Part shown: piece by piece, positions 9,927 to 22,225 of the stretch | How positions within the stretch are numbered: position 1 is the stretch's first letter | How the letters are laid out: the number at the start of each line of letters is the position of its first letter | The notes under the pieces: model-generated | The model's database searches: none | What the model was told of the DNA's origin: nothing | Seen by the model: only the letters and a program-made list of their open reading frames with translations | Translations under genes and position numbers: made by a program | Assembly (NCBI GenBank): GCA_024364735.1 | Contig: JAGFNQ010005383.1 | Span: forward strand, 248,001-312,000 | Length of the DNA: 64,000 nt | Source of the DNA: Boesenbergia rotunda | Lineage: Eukaryota > Streptophyta > Magnoliopsida > Zingiberales > Zingiberaceae | Direction: 5' to 3'

Positions 9927-12037
9927 TGTAACGCCGGCTTTTTTTTTTCTTTTCATAAAGCGACGTTACGTTAACATACTTAGGGCATGTAGACATCCTA
10001 ATGCAGCGGAAACCTTTAAACTTACACCTACATGCACTTACTACCATTCCTAGCATCATAATATGGGAACTTGGCATATTAACTTTATACTTAGCATCAT
10101 ATCATGTCATACTTAGCATCATGTCATACTTAGCATCATATCATGTCATACTTTAGCATCATGTCATAGAGTCACATTCAAGTACTTAATAGTAAAGGTA
10201 AAGTTCTATCATAAGACGAGCAACCTATTGCTCCTTGGCCAAGTCACTATCACACACATTCTTTGATGCCCTCCTACTACTTCCTTACTGTCCCCTTGCG
10301 TGATCTGCGGTATAAGGAAATAAGACTATAAGCACACGGGCTTAGTAAGACTCTTTCCTACTCACTAAAACCATTTATCACTTATTCATGAGCATCTTAA
10401 ACATTAACATACTTAGTGCTTTACTCAGCACATAAGTCTTTATGAGCACTTAGCATACCTTTGACATGACTTGAACATAACTTAGTCACTTTCATAGCAT
10501 AGCATATACATAAACATAAAACATTCATGGCTTGGCATAATACTTGGCATAGACATAAACATCATAAACATTCATAGTATGGCATAATTCTTGGCATAAA
10601 CATAAACATAATAACATAACCTCATAAACATTCCTAACATGAACCTAAATGAAATCATGGCATCCGAACTTAGCATAAACACAATTAAATCATGGCATCA
10701 TAATTAACATGGACATAAATATAATCATAGCATTCTATCCTAGCATAAACATAATTAAATCATGGCATCATAATTAACATAAGCATAAATAAAATCATGG
10801 CATTCTAACCTAGTATAAACATAATTAAATCATGGCATCCTAAACTATCATGAACATCAATAAAATTATGCATTCTAACCTAGCATAAACATAATCCTAA
10901 ACTATCATGAACATAAATAAAATCATGGCATTCTAATTAACATAAACATAAATAAATCATGGCATCCTAAACTATCATGAACATAAATAAAATCATGGCA
11001 TTCTAGCTTAGCATAACATACATAAAATCATTTGCATAAACATACCTTGCATAAACTTACTTTGCATAGTATTCTTATCATAAATATAATACATAACATG
11101 GATGGATGCATGTGGCAATTGCATATATATATATATAAGGATGCTTAATCTTTAAAACATACTTTTAAATGCTTAAACATAATCATCATATCATTGGGGC
11201 CTTGGCTTGTACCACATACATACATCATAAGCGCGCATCCCTAAGTAATTACGAGGTAGCTAGCCTCGACCTACTAGGGTAAGGATAGCATAGTCGGTAG
11301 TCCCCGAACCGAGGCGTTCTTAAGGTGCCCATCCCTGTTGCACAGCTTCGGTAGTGCCAGAACCGTGGACAGCATAGTCGGTAGTCCAGAACCGGGGCGT
11401 TCTTAAGGTGCCCATCCCTTGGACCCATACTTCGGTCTGGTACAAGCCCATTCATAAAGTAAAATACTTTACATGCTTCATCATTCATGAGACCTTCATG
11501 GCATACTTAACATAGCATAACTTGTTACGGCTCGGCCCGTCTACCGGCCCATTTACCGGTCCTCTCGACCGTCGTACCGTCGACCATCGACCGTGCCGTT
11601 TAGCATATTTATGTCTTAAAGACATAAGCATCATCTTTCATTCATCATACTTGTCATTCATCATCATTCATTCATCATACTTAACATCATCGTTATGCCT
11701 TAAAGGCATGTACTTTAACCTCATTCATAAGACATGGCATACATACATCTTATTCATAAAACATGGCATACATACGTATCATTAATAAGACATGGCATAC
11801 ATGCATATTATTCATAAAACATGGCATATCATTCATAAGACATGGCATACATACCTATCATTCATAAATCATGGCACATGTCTAAACATCTATGACTTAA
11901 CATATAGTTCATGACATACAAACTAAGGGTTTGGTTAACATAGAACTTCTTCCATCTTACTTAAACATATATCTTGGTAACTCATACACAAGCATCTTTG
12001 GAGGTTTAACCCAACCCTAACCCTAGGTTAGGCCCTT

Positions 12038-12964
12038 GGCCGAAAGCCCCAAGGAACCATAGGTTCATGAAGCTTCACATAACTTCCCCAAACAACATCC
12101 CATACATACATACTAGGCCATAGGAAACATTTGATTCCATACTTAAGGCCAACCCTAATCCTTTAGCCCTAATCTTACTCTTGGCTGAAACTTCAAGGTC
12201 ATGGGGGTATGGAAAAATTCCATTAAAACCCCAAATCAATTACTTAAACACCAACCATACCTTACCATAGGGCCATTGGGACCCTTACTTGAAATAAGTC
12301 CTAACTTTCCACCCCCTTAGGGTACTTGGCCGAAACCTATAGGGTCTCTAGGCCATGTGAAACATTCACATAAACACCCTCCATCTCCCTTATATCATGA
12401 CAATACATGAACAAACACTTGAGGTTTTAAACCCAACCCTACACAAGGGTTCTTGTTGTTGGCCGAAACCCTAGGGTATCCTAGGGTACTCCAAAAATTC
12501 CCAAAAATTATTCTTAATCTCTAAAAATCATCAGGGAACATTAAATAACATTATAAAGATTTTTTAGCATCATTATGGACCCTAAAACATTGTGGCCGAA
12601 ACCCATAGGGTCTCTAGGTGTTGATTTTGTTCCTTTCATGTTGGCCGAAACCCTAGGGTGTCCTAGGGTACTCCAAAAATTCCCAAAAATTATACTTAAC
12701 CTCTACACATCATAAGGGAACATTAAATAACATTTTAAAGATTTTTAGCATCATTATGGACCCTAAAACATTGTGGCCGAAACCCATACGGTCTCTAGGT
12801 GTTGATTTTGCTCCTTTCATGTTGGCCGAAACCCTAGGGTGTCCTAGGGTACTCCAAAAATTCCCAAAAATTATACTTAACCTCTACACATCATAAGGGA
12901 ACATTAAATAACATTATAAATATTTTTGGCATAATTATAGACCTTTAAATCATGGTGTCCGAAA
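12038..12964 (-). repeat. Periodic TTTCGGCC repeats in S2
   Basis: The core TTTCGGCC (read as GGCCGAAA on the plus strand, with GGCTGAAA and GTCCGAAA variants) starts at 12038, 12183, 12328, 12461, 12594, 12643, 12775, 12824 and 12957. Most intervals are 132-145 bp. The part from about 12460 is an obvious tandem duplication with CCTAGGGTACTCC. Confidence 0.85.
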
Positions 12965-13307
12965 CCCACAAGCCTAAGGTTCTTGGTTTTCTTTTCTTTC
13001 AACATCAAATCCAAAAACTAACCAATATATCATGCTAAAAATCATGGAAATCATAAGGAACTATTATACCACAGGTGAGGGAGTCTTACCTTGGGTTTCT
13101 TGATTTTTTAAACCTTGAAAGAGAATCAAAAGAACTCCTTAGACCTTAAGTCGAACTCCTTAGACCTTAAGTCACCTCTAGCCCTTGTAACCTTGGGAAC
13201 CCTTTAGATCTTGGAGATGAGACCCTCTTGTGAAGCTTTTCCAAGGGAAATCTCCTCTTGAGATTTTCGCTAGAATGAGGGAGGAAGAAAGAAACTCCCA
13301 AACCCCC

Positions 13308-13315
13308 TCTTTATA
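13308..13315 (-). promoter_or_regulatory. TATA box of S2 LTR
   Basis: TATAAAGA on the minus strand, followed by a purine-rich GAGGGGG stretch as in the other Gypsy LTRs. It lies about 100 bp downstream, in LTR sense, of the antisense tRNA-like module. Confidence 0.5.
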
Positions 13316-13410
13316 GCACATTAAGGAGGGTAAGTGAAGAGTCATGGTGTCTCTTCCTCTTCCCCTAAGCCTTAACCAAACTCCATTTCATTTTCTCATA
13401 GAAATCCCTT

Positions 13411-13487
13411 GCTAGGTGAGTTGGTTAGAGCATGCATGGTTATACAAGATGTCCAAGGTTCAAATCCTTGGTGCATGCATTAATTTT
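13411..13487 (+). other. tRNA-like Pol III module in S2 (antisense to the LTR)
   Basis: TAGGTGAGTTGG with TTAGAGC after it (13413-13431) is an excellent tRNA A-box/D-arm. The B box GGTTCAAATCC starts at 13457, 44 nt later, inside a T-arm that pairs CAAGG with CCTTG. TTTT at 13484 can end Pol III transcription. The acceptor stem is not convincing, so I call it tRNA-like. It is the best preserved of the five copies. Confidence 0.7.
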
Positions 13488-13951
13488 CCATTTTATTTTT
13501 ATTTTATTTTTCCTAATATTCGAAAATCGCCTAAAAATTCCCCCATAATTATGTTAATATTTCTCATTAAAACCCCTTTATATTTCTATAAATTTTTACC
13601 TAAAATTCATCAATAATCATGGTACTAGAAAGCCCATATAAGGCCCATTAGTGCCTAACCTCTCAATTTAAATAGGAAACCATGCTAAAACTCACCCATA
13701 ATCATACTAATATTCCTAATTAAAATCCATTTATATTTATATTAAATTCTACCTAAAATCCACTAATAATCATGGTACTAGAAAAGCCCATATAAGGCCC
13801 ATTAGTACTTAGTTTCTCAATTTAAATGAGAAAAATCATGGATTTTAGGCTAAGGTTCGTACTAATATTTCTAGGTCCCTCGGAAAATTATCTAGACATG
13901 CTTAATATTTTAAGAAAATATTAAGAGAATTTTCTAGGTCGTTACAGAAAG

Positions 13952-14497
13952 AAGGAGATGGGACTCCAGACGGATATTATAGATGAAACCACTCAGGCTA
14001 TAAAGAATATCTGCCAGAGGATAGAGACTGCTCAGAGTCGGCAGAAAAGCTACGCTGACAAGCAACGCAGACCACTAGAGTTTGATGTTGGGGATTCAGT
14101 ATTCCTTAAAGTGGCCCCTATGAAAGGGGTGATGAGATTCGGGAAGAGAGGGAAGCTGAGCCCGCGATATGTGGGACCGTACCAGATCCTGAGACGGGTA
14201 GGCAAAGTGGCCTACGAACTGGAGCTACCGCCAGAAATGTCGGCTATCCACAATGTCTTCCATGTATCAATGCTTAGGAAATGTATCTCTGATGGGAATC
14301 AAATGATAGAGCCCCAACCAATACAGGAGAACCTAGGTTCCGAACGCCGACCTATTCAGATCCTAGATCGGGAAGTCAAAAAGCTAAGGAACAAGGAAGT
14401 ACCCTTAGTAAGGGTTCTGTGGCGGAACGAACAATTCGAAGAAGCCACATGGGAACGAGATGAGGCCATACGATTAAAGTATCCGGAACTGTTTTAA
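13952..14497 (+). pseudogene. pol: Gypsy-2 integrase C-terminus with chromodomain-like tail
   Basis: This resumes Gypsy-2 pol after S2 as EMGLQTDIIDETTQAI. It has the integrase C-terminal GPY/F segment (GPYQILRRVGKVAYEL, about 14172-14220) and the HNVFHVSMLRKC block. It ends with a chromodomain-like tail (VPLVRVLW, EEATWER, KYPELF) and a TAA at 14495. This tail is the mark of Tekay/Del chromoviruses, where it steers insertion to chromatin. The 180 codons are open. The LTR starts 36 bp after the stop. Confidence 0.9.
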
Positions 14498-14522
14498 AGT
14501 TCGGGACGAACTTTTTATAAGG

Positions 14523-14532
14523 TATGGAGGAT
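14523..14532 (+). other. Gypsy-2 polypurine tract
   Basis: TATGGAGGAT directly precedes the 3' LTR start. It is the plus-strand priming site expected at this place, matching ATGGGGGAT of Gypsy-1 at 29631-29639. Confidence 0.8.
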
Positions 14533-14644
14533 TGTAACACCCCAAAATTTCTCCCATATGAATATGATGAATTCATGAAACATTGTTATGAAATGTTATG
14601 ATGGGCTTGGTTTAATGGGCTTTAATATGGATTAGTGCAAAAGG

Positions 14645-14740
14645 TGATAAAAAGAAAGTGTAGAAAGGAGGAAGCAAGGATCAAACCTTGAACCTCCTAG
14701 TTGCACTAATCATGTCATAACCAATGCACCAAGCAATGTT
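14645..14740 (-). other. Antisense tRNA-like Pol III module in Gypsy-2 LTR
   Basis: On the minus strand, TTGGTGCATTGG (14721-14732) stands in the A-box place and GGTTTGATCC (14678-14687) in the B-box place, 45 nt apart. A five-T run follows at 14649-14653. Both boxes are more decayed than in S2, but spacing and terminator are kept. Confidence 0.55.
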
Positions 14741-14813
14741 TCTTGTTGAGAGAATAAGAAACATTCTTGTTAAAGCTAGGGAAGTGAAGAGACATGTCCC
14801 TTCATGAGAAAAG

Positions 14814-14821
14814 TATAAATA
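14814..14821 (+). promoter_or_regulatory. TATA box of Gypsy-2 3' LTR
   Basis: TATAAATA followed by AGAGAGGGAG, at the same relative place as in the other Gypsy LTRs, about 80 bp beyond the tRNA-like module. Confidence 0.65.
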
Positions 14822-15189
14822 AGAGAGGGAGAGGTTGGAATAACTTCCTCTCTTCTTCTTCCTCACTCTGCCCATTGCAAAACCGAGACACCTTCTTCCC
14901 CTTCTCCCTTTTCATTTTCGAAAAACACACCCTAGGGTTCTAACCCTAGGGAATTGGAAGGAAGAAGATCCCATCCAAGGATCTTGCCCTCTACTAGGGC
15001 CAAGGGTTCTAGAGAAACTTTATCAAAGGAAACTCTCACTCTTACTTCAACCAAGGGTACCCTAAAGATTTAGAGAAGGTGAAATTCAAGCGAAAGGATA
15101 TAAGTATCCCCTCGCCTGCAGTGTAATTGTTGTGTATGAATTCCTTCTTCTTGTAGTTTTCGAAAATGGAGGTTTTACCCTTGTGTAAG

Positions 15190-15935
15190 TTTCGGCCAAC
15201 ACCCAAAGAGGAGGCTTTTGTTACTTCTTGATGCATGAGGAGAACCCTTGGGACTTAGGGTATACCTATATGTTGATTTCCTTCAAGTTGTGATAACAAA
15301 AATTAGGGTTTGCACCCCCTACAAGTTTCGGCCATGGATGGGAAAAACTAGTGTTTAGGGTTGTATGATTTCCTATGATATATCCATGCTTAGTAGTGTA
15401 GACAAAGTGTTTGTGTAAATGTTTGTGTGAAAGTTGCTTTCAAGAACCTTAGTTTCCCCTACCCTTGACTTTCGGCCAACCCTAGAAGAATTAGGATTTT
15501 GGGTTGCATAATTATCCTATGATGTAATCTATGCTTAATAAGTGGCATGATGTGTACGTGAGGTGTTTGTGTAAATGCTTGTGTGAATGTTGATTTCAAA
15601 AACCTTAGTTTCCCCTACCCTTGACTTTCGGCCAACCTAGAAGAATTAGGGTTTTGGGTTGCATAATTATCCTATGATGTAATCTATGCTTAATAAGTGG
15701 CATGATGTGTACGTGAGGTGTTTGTGTAAATGCTTGTGTGAATGTTGATTTCAAAAACCTTAATTTCCCCTACCCTATACCATTCGGCCAACACCCTAAA
15801 GTTAGGGTTTGTGAAGGTTAACCTACCCTATAGGATATGCTTAAGTTTGGGGATAATGATATGTATATGCATGTGATGTTTAAATGGAATGTTTGATTGG
15901 AAACTTAATTTTTCCCTAGTACGTGATATTCGGCC
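15190..15935 (+). repeat. Periodic TTTCGGCC repeats in Gypsy-2 LTR
   Basis: TTTCGGCC or ATTCGGCC starts at 15190, 15326, 15470, 15626, 15782 and 15928 (intervals 136-156 bp). Two more are at 25924 and 26070, beyond the Copia-C insertion. The flanking text also repeats (AGGTTTGTGAAGGTT, TTATCCTATGATGTAA), so these are diverged tandem units. Confidence 0.85.
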
Positions 15936-16052
15936 AAAGCATGGAACATTAGGTTTGTGAAGGTTGATTACCCCATGATGTATGCTATGCTTAGTATGAT
16001 ACATGATATATATATATGTGATGATTGTATGGGATGTACCCTATGAGATATG

Positions 16053-18349
16053 TGTTAGTGATATGAGAGAAGTGTCCTAAGGTAATCGCCTTATGATTGT
16101 AAATATTCATTTTAATAAATGATAATTCACTATTTGAGTATACATGTTTGTGTATTTGATTGGGATCTTAAACTCATCTACTGAATGTCCGCAATACAAT
16201 TCACAGCATAAGAGAATTTGTGATGGATCACAACTAGTGATTATCTCTAAATGTGCAATTGTGAAGTATTGAAAATATCCCTAGTCGATGAATTGATAAA
16301 AACAGACATTATCAATTCTGTTGAGACTACCATGGGTTATTCTCTAATCAGCTGATTCTCACTAGCTGGTGACATTGGGATGTCCGGAGATAAACATGGA
16401 TGCTAGTTAAGGGAACTAGTTCATTGGAGTGACTAGCTGTAAAACTTCATATGGTAATCTATATAGATATGTCAATGAAGTTTTTACTACAGCTTAAGTG
16501 CGATGTTCCTTTGACTTGCGGTGTTCAAGTCATCTTGGTCATGGAGACTTATACTTTAACATCTTAAGCAAGCATCTCCTAGGAGGTGTGGACCCAGGAT
16601 GATTGGGTATAAGCCAAAGTGCCCGAAGATGTTTGAGCAGCCTACAAAGGATTCACCACTCCTTGCGAGGAAATGTATACCTAGGCCTATCGTCGGATTG
16701 TTACTCAAAGCCTCTGGCCAGAGCATATCATGTTTAGAGTGCGAGTCTCTTAAATACATGAGAGTAATTAGAAATCCAAAGGACGAGAAAGACACTACTT
16801 GGGCTAGGTGTGACGTAGTCAGCCTAGTGGGGACTGACACAAATAGACCGTGTCCTGAACCAAGTGGGTATAAGATGGTGAAGGGAATGGGGCACGATTC
16901 ATTAGAGTTGCTTAAGGGTTTCACAATTACTTCTGAGGTCAAACCGTTGATCTTTCGATTAATTGGGGGTCATGATGTACTACTAGGTGCCACTCATGAT
17001 CGTTCTATAATTAGTTGATTATAGACGGCCAACATAAATCGAAAGCCTATTTAGTCACACGCACTACGAGTAATCCGAGGGATTTAAAACAAGTTGAAAA
17101 TTGGATTTTCCAATCAAGAGAAATAAGTCGAATCTGAGTTAATCAGAGGCGCAACAGAAACTTAAAATGGCTAAGTCTTTTGAAGGCTTATTGGGCGAAT
17201 TAAATGAGTTTAATTCGCGATCGGTTCGGTTTGGTTTGGCCGGCCAAAGAGGGTGCCAACCCCCTTTGGTTTGGCCGGCCACAACAAGGGGAAGAAACTA
17301 ATTTATTTGGTTTAATTAATAAAATAAATCTAGCACGATTTGTTTTATAAATTATGGATAAATAAATTTGTGTAAAGAAATTTATATAAATAAATTTATA
17401 GAAATTTATTCTTTTATGGAAATTAAAATGATCCATGGAATGGTTTATTTTAATTTTATAAAATCAATTATGAATTGATTTTTCCATAATAAGAAAGTTT
17501 ATAAATTTCTTGTTAAATTTATTCCATAATTAAAGGAGAGAAGTATTTGTTTTATTATAAAGTTAGTTATAATAAAACTAGGCATAACGGAATAATTCAT
17601 AAGAAACTTTATAAGATAAATTTCTTATGAAAATTAATTCCGTTAATTCCGTTAAGAGAGAGACTTGGCAAGGGAGAGGCTACTATATAAAGGAACCAAA
17701 GGCAAGCCTTGAATTCCAATCAATTGAGTTATCAAGAGATTAGTAGCTCCCTCTCTCTCTCTCTCTTATTCTCTTCTCCCTTCCCCTTAGGGCCGGCGCC
17801 CACATCCCCTCCTCCTAGGGCCGGCGCCCAAGCTCCTCCACCTAGGGACGGCGCCTCTTCCTCCTAGGGCCGGCGCAAGCAACCATCACCAAGAAGGAGC
17901 CGAAGAAGAAGAAGAAGAAGCGGATCGCATCTCCTTCCTTCCCTTCCCGGAATTGAGATTCCGTTTTTGGTGGTTAGTTTCCTTTCTTCTCTCTTGATCT
18001 TCTAGTTGTGCCTTTAGAGAATCTAGTAGTTCTCGTCGGCACAAAACTCGTGACTTTGCGAAGTCATCCCGAAGAGAACTCGGCGTGGACGCGAATAGAG
18101 GCGGAGCTTCCAAGGGACGCTACGGTTGGATCTCGTCCCTTACTTCGAGTTACGCGAGGTACTAAGTAAATTAGTTTACTTTTCCGTAATGTTTTAATTT
18201 ATGATCATGTCCACACATCATAAGGTTGCATGCTAGATACGTGGTTAAAATAATTTAAAAAATTATTTTATGCTAATTCTTCCGCTGCACGTAAAAATTT
18301 AAAAATTTACGAACCCGTATCCTTGTCAACATGCACCCGGTCCCAAACA
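16053..18349 (+). repeat. Copia-C 5' LTR
   Basis: 2297 bp from TGTTAGTGATATG to CCCAAACA. It matches 23537-25830 over its length with scattered substitutions. It includes GGCCGGCC palindromes (17239 and 17273 areas), AT-rich sequence, a TATA box at 17684, and a CT microsatellite followed by GGGCCGGCGCC repeats (17770-17880). The open frame near 16599-17018 is present in both copies but matches no protein I know, so I do not call it. Confidence 0.95.
17684..17691 (+). promoter_or_regulatory. TATA box of Copia-C 5' LTR
   Basis: TATATAAA before a GAACC and CT-rich stretch; the same is found at 25168-25175 in the 3' LTR. Confidence 0.75.
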
Positions 18350-20059
18350 GTGGTATCAGAGCCGGTTAGTGTTCAACATAATCATATAATTGTTTTGTGG
18401 AAAACTTTGTCATGATCTCAATTTTGGAAAATTTTTCAATTATGGAAACTTTCCAATTATAATAAATTTTTGATTTAGGAATTTCAAAGTTTGGAAATCC
18501 TCATGAAATTTCGCAAACGTTTGAAATATCCTAGTTTCTGAAATTTTATGATAATTGTTAAAACTTCCCATCTTTGGAAACTTTCCAATTTTGGAAATTT
18601 TCTATTTTAGAAATTTTCCAATTTTGAAAATATGTAAGTTTTCTTTGTACCAGAAACTTACAATTATTCTGAAAACATATTATGAAATCTCGCAATTTTG
18701 GGCACTTTCTTTTAAGAAAGTATAGACAAATTTATGGACAATTAATTGAAAATTAAATTTGAATTGGTTTTTAAATTGACAATAAAATTCTTTATTTTGG
18801 ATTGAGCGTCGGGGAGCCGTCCAATTTAAAATTAGTTGTTGTAATTTAATTTCCCAATTTTAAATGAAATTGTCATGTTTAATTTGGTTGCGCTTCCGAA
18901 GCGGACCAAATTGGATTTACGACAAATTACTTTTCTTTGGGTATCTGAGCCTCGGGGAGCCACCCTTAGAAAACAATTTGTTGTAATTAATTAAATCCAT
19001 GAATAAAATATGATTTAAGAGGTGATGCTCTTACATATTATTGTCTCCAAAATTAATTAGGAAATGGTTTCCTATAGAGTTTTCTTAAAAGAGATTTTCA
19101 TGAAAATAATATGTGGTTGAATTAAGGGAATCTGTCTCTTAATTTAATAAGATTTGATTTAGAGAAATCAAAGTCTTAAATATATTATTTCCGAAATTGA
19201 TTATGACAATTTAGGAAATTGTTTCCCAAAACAATTACTTTAATAAAGTATGAAATTAGAATTAGGAAATCCGGTTCCTAATTCAAATTATGGGACTTGA
19301 TAAATTAAGTCACATACATACTTTATTAAGGAAATCGTTAGTCATGACATAATGTCATGAATGTGCTTAGAAAAGAAAGGATGAGTCCCAAAACCCCTTA
19401 CAAAATATTAAGGCAAACACCTTCCATTAATATGGTTAGAATCGGAGTTTTGTTTCTCGTTTGGGTTGATTGACACATCCATGCCCGGCTTGAACCTCAA
19501 CATGTTCAAACCATGGAATTAGTTTATGAATAATATAGTTGGAGTCAGAGGTCAATCTTTAGTTTTGGTTGTTGGACACATCCAAGCCTGACTAAACGGT
19601 TGAATGAGCTCCAACCATATTAAAACTATTTCATGATTAATGGGTCAGCCTTAAGCTTGGAGCATCGATTTGTTGTGCCACAGCCAAGGTCGATGTAAAG
19701 AGAGGTGCAGTTGGGTGCTATGTATAATGTTGCATACTTGTTAATGATTTAACAACCCAATGATTTATGCAAACATTCAATTAGTTGATAGCATAAAGTG
19801 ATAGTTACATATATGTGATATGTAATCGGTATAATTACCTACCTTCATAGCTAAGAATAACTTGATGGCCATAGTCATGGTTGTTCTTATCTATGGTTGG
19901 ATATCAACCTATTTGGAGATGTTCCTACGATCTCCCGAATTGATAAAAGGGGTTATTCAATTTGAAAAATAAATAGGATTTTATTAATGTATGTTGATAC
20001 ATTCTTTATCATTCTTCTCATATAAGCTCAATTTGTATTTCTAGGATAATCACTCGATC
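18350..20059 (+). other. Copia-C primer site and long leader
   Basis: TGGTATCAGAGCCGG at 18351 is the tRNA-Met primer site, 1 bp after the LTR. The following 1.7 kb has no gene. It holds repeated phrases such as TTTGGAAACTTTCCAA and ATTTTGGAAATTTTC (18400-18650) and later CGGGGAGCC direct repeats (18811, 18954). I see no function beyond untranslated leader, possibly with packaging signals. Confidence 0.8.
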
Positions 20060-20458
20060 ATGTCTTCTCTGAATTTGCGTTCCATTTTGGACACCAATAA
20101 ACTGACTGGGCCAAACTTCATAGACTGGCTTCGAAACCTGAGGATAGTCCTCAAGGCAGAGAAGCTTGCTTATGTTCTTGAAGATCAACTTCCCAACCGT
20201 CCTCCTGAAAATGCAACTCCAGACCAGTTTCCTGAGTTGCTCAACCTGCTGAAGACTGTAGAGCCTTCTGTGAAGCAGGATCAAAAGACGGTACTGTTAG
20301 TTGGTTCCTCGAAGAAAGGTTCTAAGAGGAAGGCCAAAGAATAGAATAAGGGAAAGAAGAAAAAGGCCAAAAAGACTGAAAATACCCTAAAAGGCACTTG
20401 CCATCACTGTGGCAACGAGGGTTACTGGCGAAGAAACTGCAAGGTTTATCTTGAGTCC
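20060..20458 (+). pseudogene. gag: Copia-C gag (internally deleted)
   Basis: The start MSSLNLRSILDTNKLTGPNF is a typical Copia gag N-terminus. After about 85 codons the text jumps to a lysine-rich stretch and a stop (TAG at 20342), then a zinc knuckle of the CX2CX9C form, CHHCGNEGYWRRNC (about 20400-20441). The usual His of the knuckle is Tyr, so zinc binding is doubtful. The middle of gag, normally over 100 residues, is missing, so capsid assembly would fail. Confidence 0.85.
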
Positions 20459-22225
20459 TTGAAAGAGAAGGAATCTGATGCCCCATCCTCTTCAAGTATC
20501 TTCGTTATTGAATGTCACTCTATTTCCTCAAACACCTGGGTACTTGATACTGGGTGTAGCTCATATATATGTAATGACATACAGGGGATAAGGAATAGAA
20601 GAAGACTCGTCAAGGGAGAAGCGAATTTGCGAGTTGGAAACAGAGCAAAGATTGCTGCTGTTGCCATCGGAACATATTTGCTAGAGCTCCCTACAGGACG
20701 TGTCTTAGAATTGGATATTTGTTATTTTGTTCCTTCGTTAATAAAGAACATTGTATCTATTTCATGTTTGAATGAAAAGGGTTATCATTTAACTTTTAGT
20801 AACAATTGTTGTTACATAACTTTAAATGACGTTCTTTATGGGAATAGAACTTTGTGCAATGGTATCTACACGTTAGATTTATCCAGTGACGTTTTCAATA
20901 TCGAAGTTAGCAACAAATATGCTCGAATAGATAATCGAATAGACTCCTACATGTGGCATTGTCGTCTTGGCCATGTAAGTAAGAAACGCATGACCAAATT
21001 ACACCGATGTGGAATTTTGGAATCATTTGAACCCGGTTCATTTGATACATGCGAATCATGCTTAAAAGGCAAGATGGCCAAATTACCCTTTTCTGGAAAA
21101 GGTAATCCAGTGGGAGAATTGCTTGGTCTAATACATACTGATGTATGCGGACCAATGTCAACTCTGGCACAAGGAGGCTATAGCTACTTCATCACCTTTA
21201 TCGATGATCACTCACGATTCGGGTATGTGTTCTTGATGAAACACAAATCTGAAGCTTTTGAGAAATTCAAAGAGTTCAGAAATGAAGTAGAGAAACAGCT
21301 TGGCAAAAGTATTAAGATACTTCGATCCGATCGGGGTGGTGAATACTTAAGTCAAGAGTTTCAAGATTATCTTAGGGACAATGGGATATTATCCCAATGG
21401 ACTCCGCCATATGCACCACAGCATAATGGTGTATCTGAGAGGCGCAACCGAACCTTGATGGACATGGTTAGGTCGATGATGAATCATGCAACTTTTCCAA
21501 AATCCTTTTGGGGTCATGCACTTAAGACAGCTGTTTACCTGCTAAACAGAGTCCCGACCAAGGTAGTCTCTACTACTCCATATGAGAGGTGGAATAGTAA
21601 GAAACCCCACTTAACTCACCTTAAGGTATGGGGTTGTCCTGCTTATGTGAAGCGGACAATATCAGACAAATTGGATGCTAAGTCTGATAAATGTCTATTT
21701 ATTGGATACCCTAAGGAAACGAAGGGTTACCAATTCTATCATCCATTGGAACAAAAGGTGTTTGTTTCAAGGCATGCTGTATTTCTGGAAAGAGAATTTC
21801 TTTTACAAGAAAACAGTGGGAGTGGCATTGAACTTGATGAAGTTCAAGAAACTCCAATAGACATTACCGAGACACCTAGTCTAGACCCACAACCAATAAC
21901 TCATAATGATGAGCTATCAGTTGAACCTAAAACAACACCACCTCTTCGTAGATCTGATAAGACACGCAATATTCCAGAGAGATATGGATTTCTCATAAGT
22001 GAATCGAACGACGTGTTACTCATAGGTGATGACGAACCTATCAGTTATAAAGATGTTCTGAGATGTTCAGAAAGGGATAAATGGCTTGAAACCATGAAGT
22101 CGGAAATGGATTCCATGTACGAAAATCAAGTATGGGACTTGGTTAACCCACCTGAAGGGATTATGCCCATAGGGTGCAAGTGGGTTTTCAAGAAGAAAAC
22201 CGACATGGAAGGTAATTATGCTTAA
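20459..22225 (+). pseudogene. pol: Copia-C protease, integrase and RT start
   Basis: An open stretch of 588 codons. Protease is marked by LDTGCSSYI (about 20540). The pre-integrase zinc domain is WHCRLGHVSKKRM followed by CESC (20950-21065). The integrase core has Asp in HTDVCGP, Asp in RSDRGGEY and Glu in SERRNRT, all present. A linker leads to RT start WVFKKKTDMEG. RT then breaks: about 30 residues that normally carry KARLVAKGF and YDETFSPVA are missing, and the frame changes at about 22215. Integrase could be intact, but RT is not. Confidence 0.92.

Larger units (their letters stand above)
9927..13946 (-). mobile_element. Solo LTR S2 (long Tekay-like Gypsy LTR, minus strand)
   Basis: This 4020-bp block lies between two halves of Gypsy-2 integrase. 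On the minus strand it starts TGTAACGACCTAG and ends GGCGTTACA. The flanks are AAAAG (9922-9926) and GAAAG (13947-13951), one mismatch from a perfect duplication. Removing the block and one copy restores the pol frame. It has no PBS, PPT or coding part. Inside are a tRNA-like module, a TATA box, TTTCGGCC-type repeats (12038-12964), hairpins ATGTCTTAAAGACAT (about 11611) and ATGCCTTAAAGGCAT (11695), and AT-rich CATAAACATA repeats (10480-11100). Confidence 0.9.
14533..16052 (+). repeat. Gypsy-2 3' LTR, first part
   Basis: It starts TGTAACACCCC right after the polypurine tract and is cut at 16052 by Copia-C; the rest is at 25836-27101, for about 2.8 kb in total. It contains a tRNA-like module, a TATA box and a run of TTTCGGCC repeats. 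There is no gene. Confidence 0.92.

Noticed and set aside
12015..12035. Telomere-like CCCTAACCCTAGG
   Set aside because: Only two imperfect units, not CCCTAAA repeats; part of the S2 LTR.
13411..13487. A functional nuclear tRNA gene
   Set aside because: A and B boxes, T-arm and terminator fit, but acceptor and anticodon stems do not pair convincingly, and the unit sits at the same place in five LTRs.
16599..17018. Open frame of 139 codons (and its repeat at 24158-24502) as a gene
   Set aside because: It lies wholly within the Copia-C LTRs and is repeated only because the LTRs are. It has no recognisable motif.
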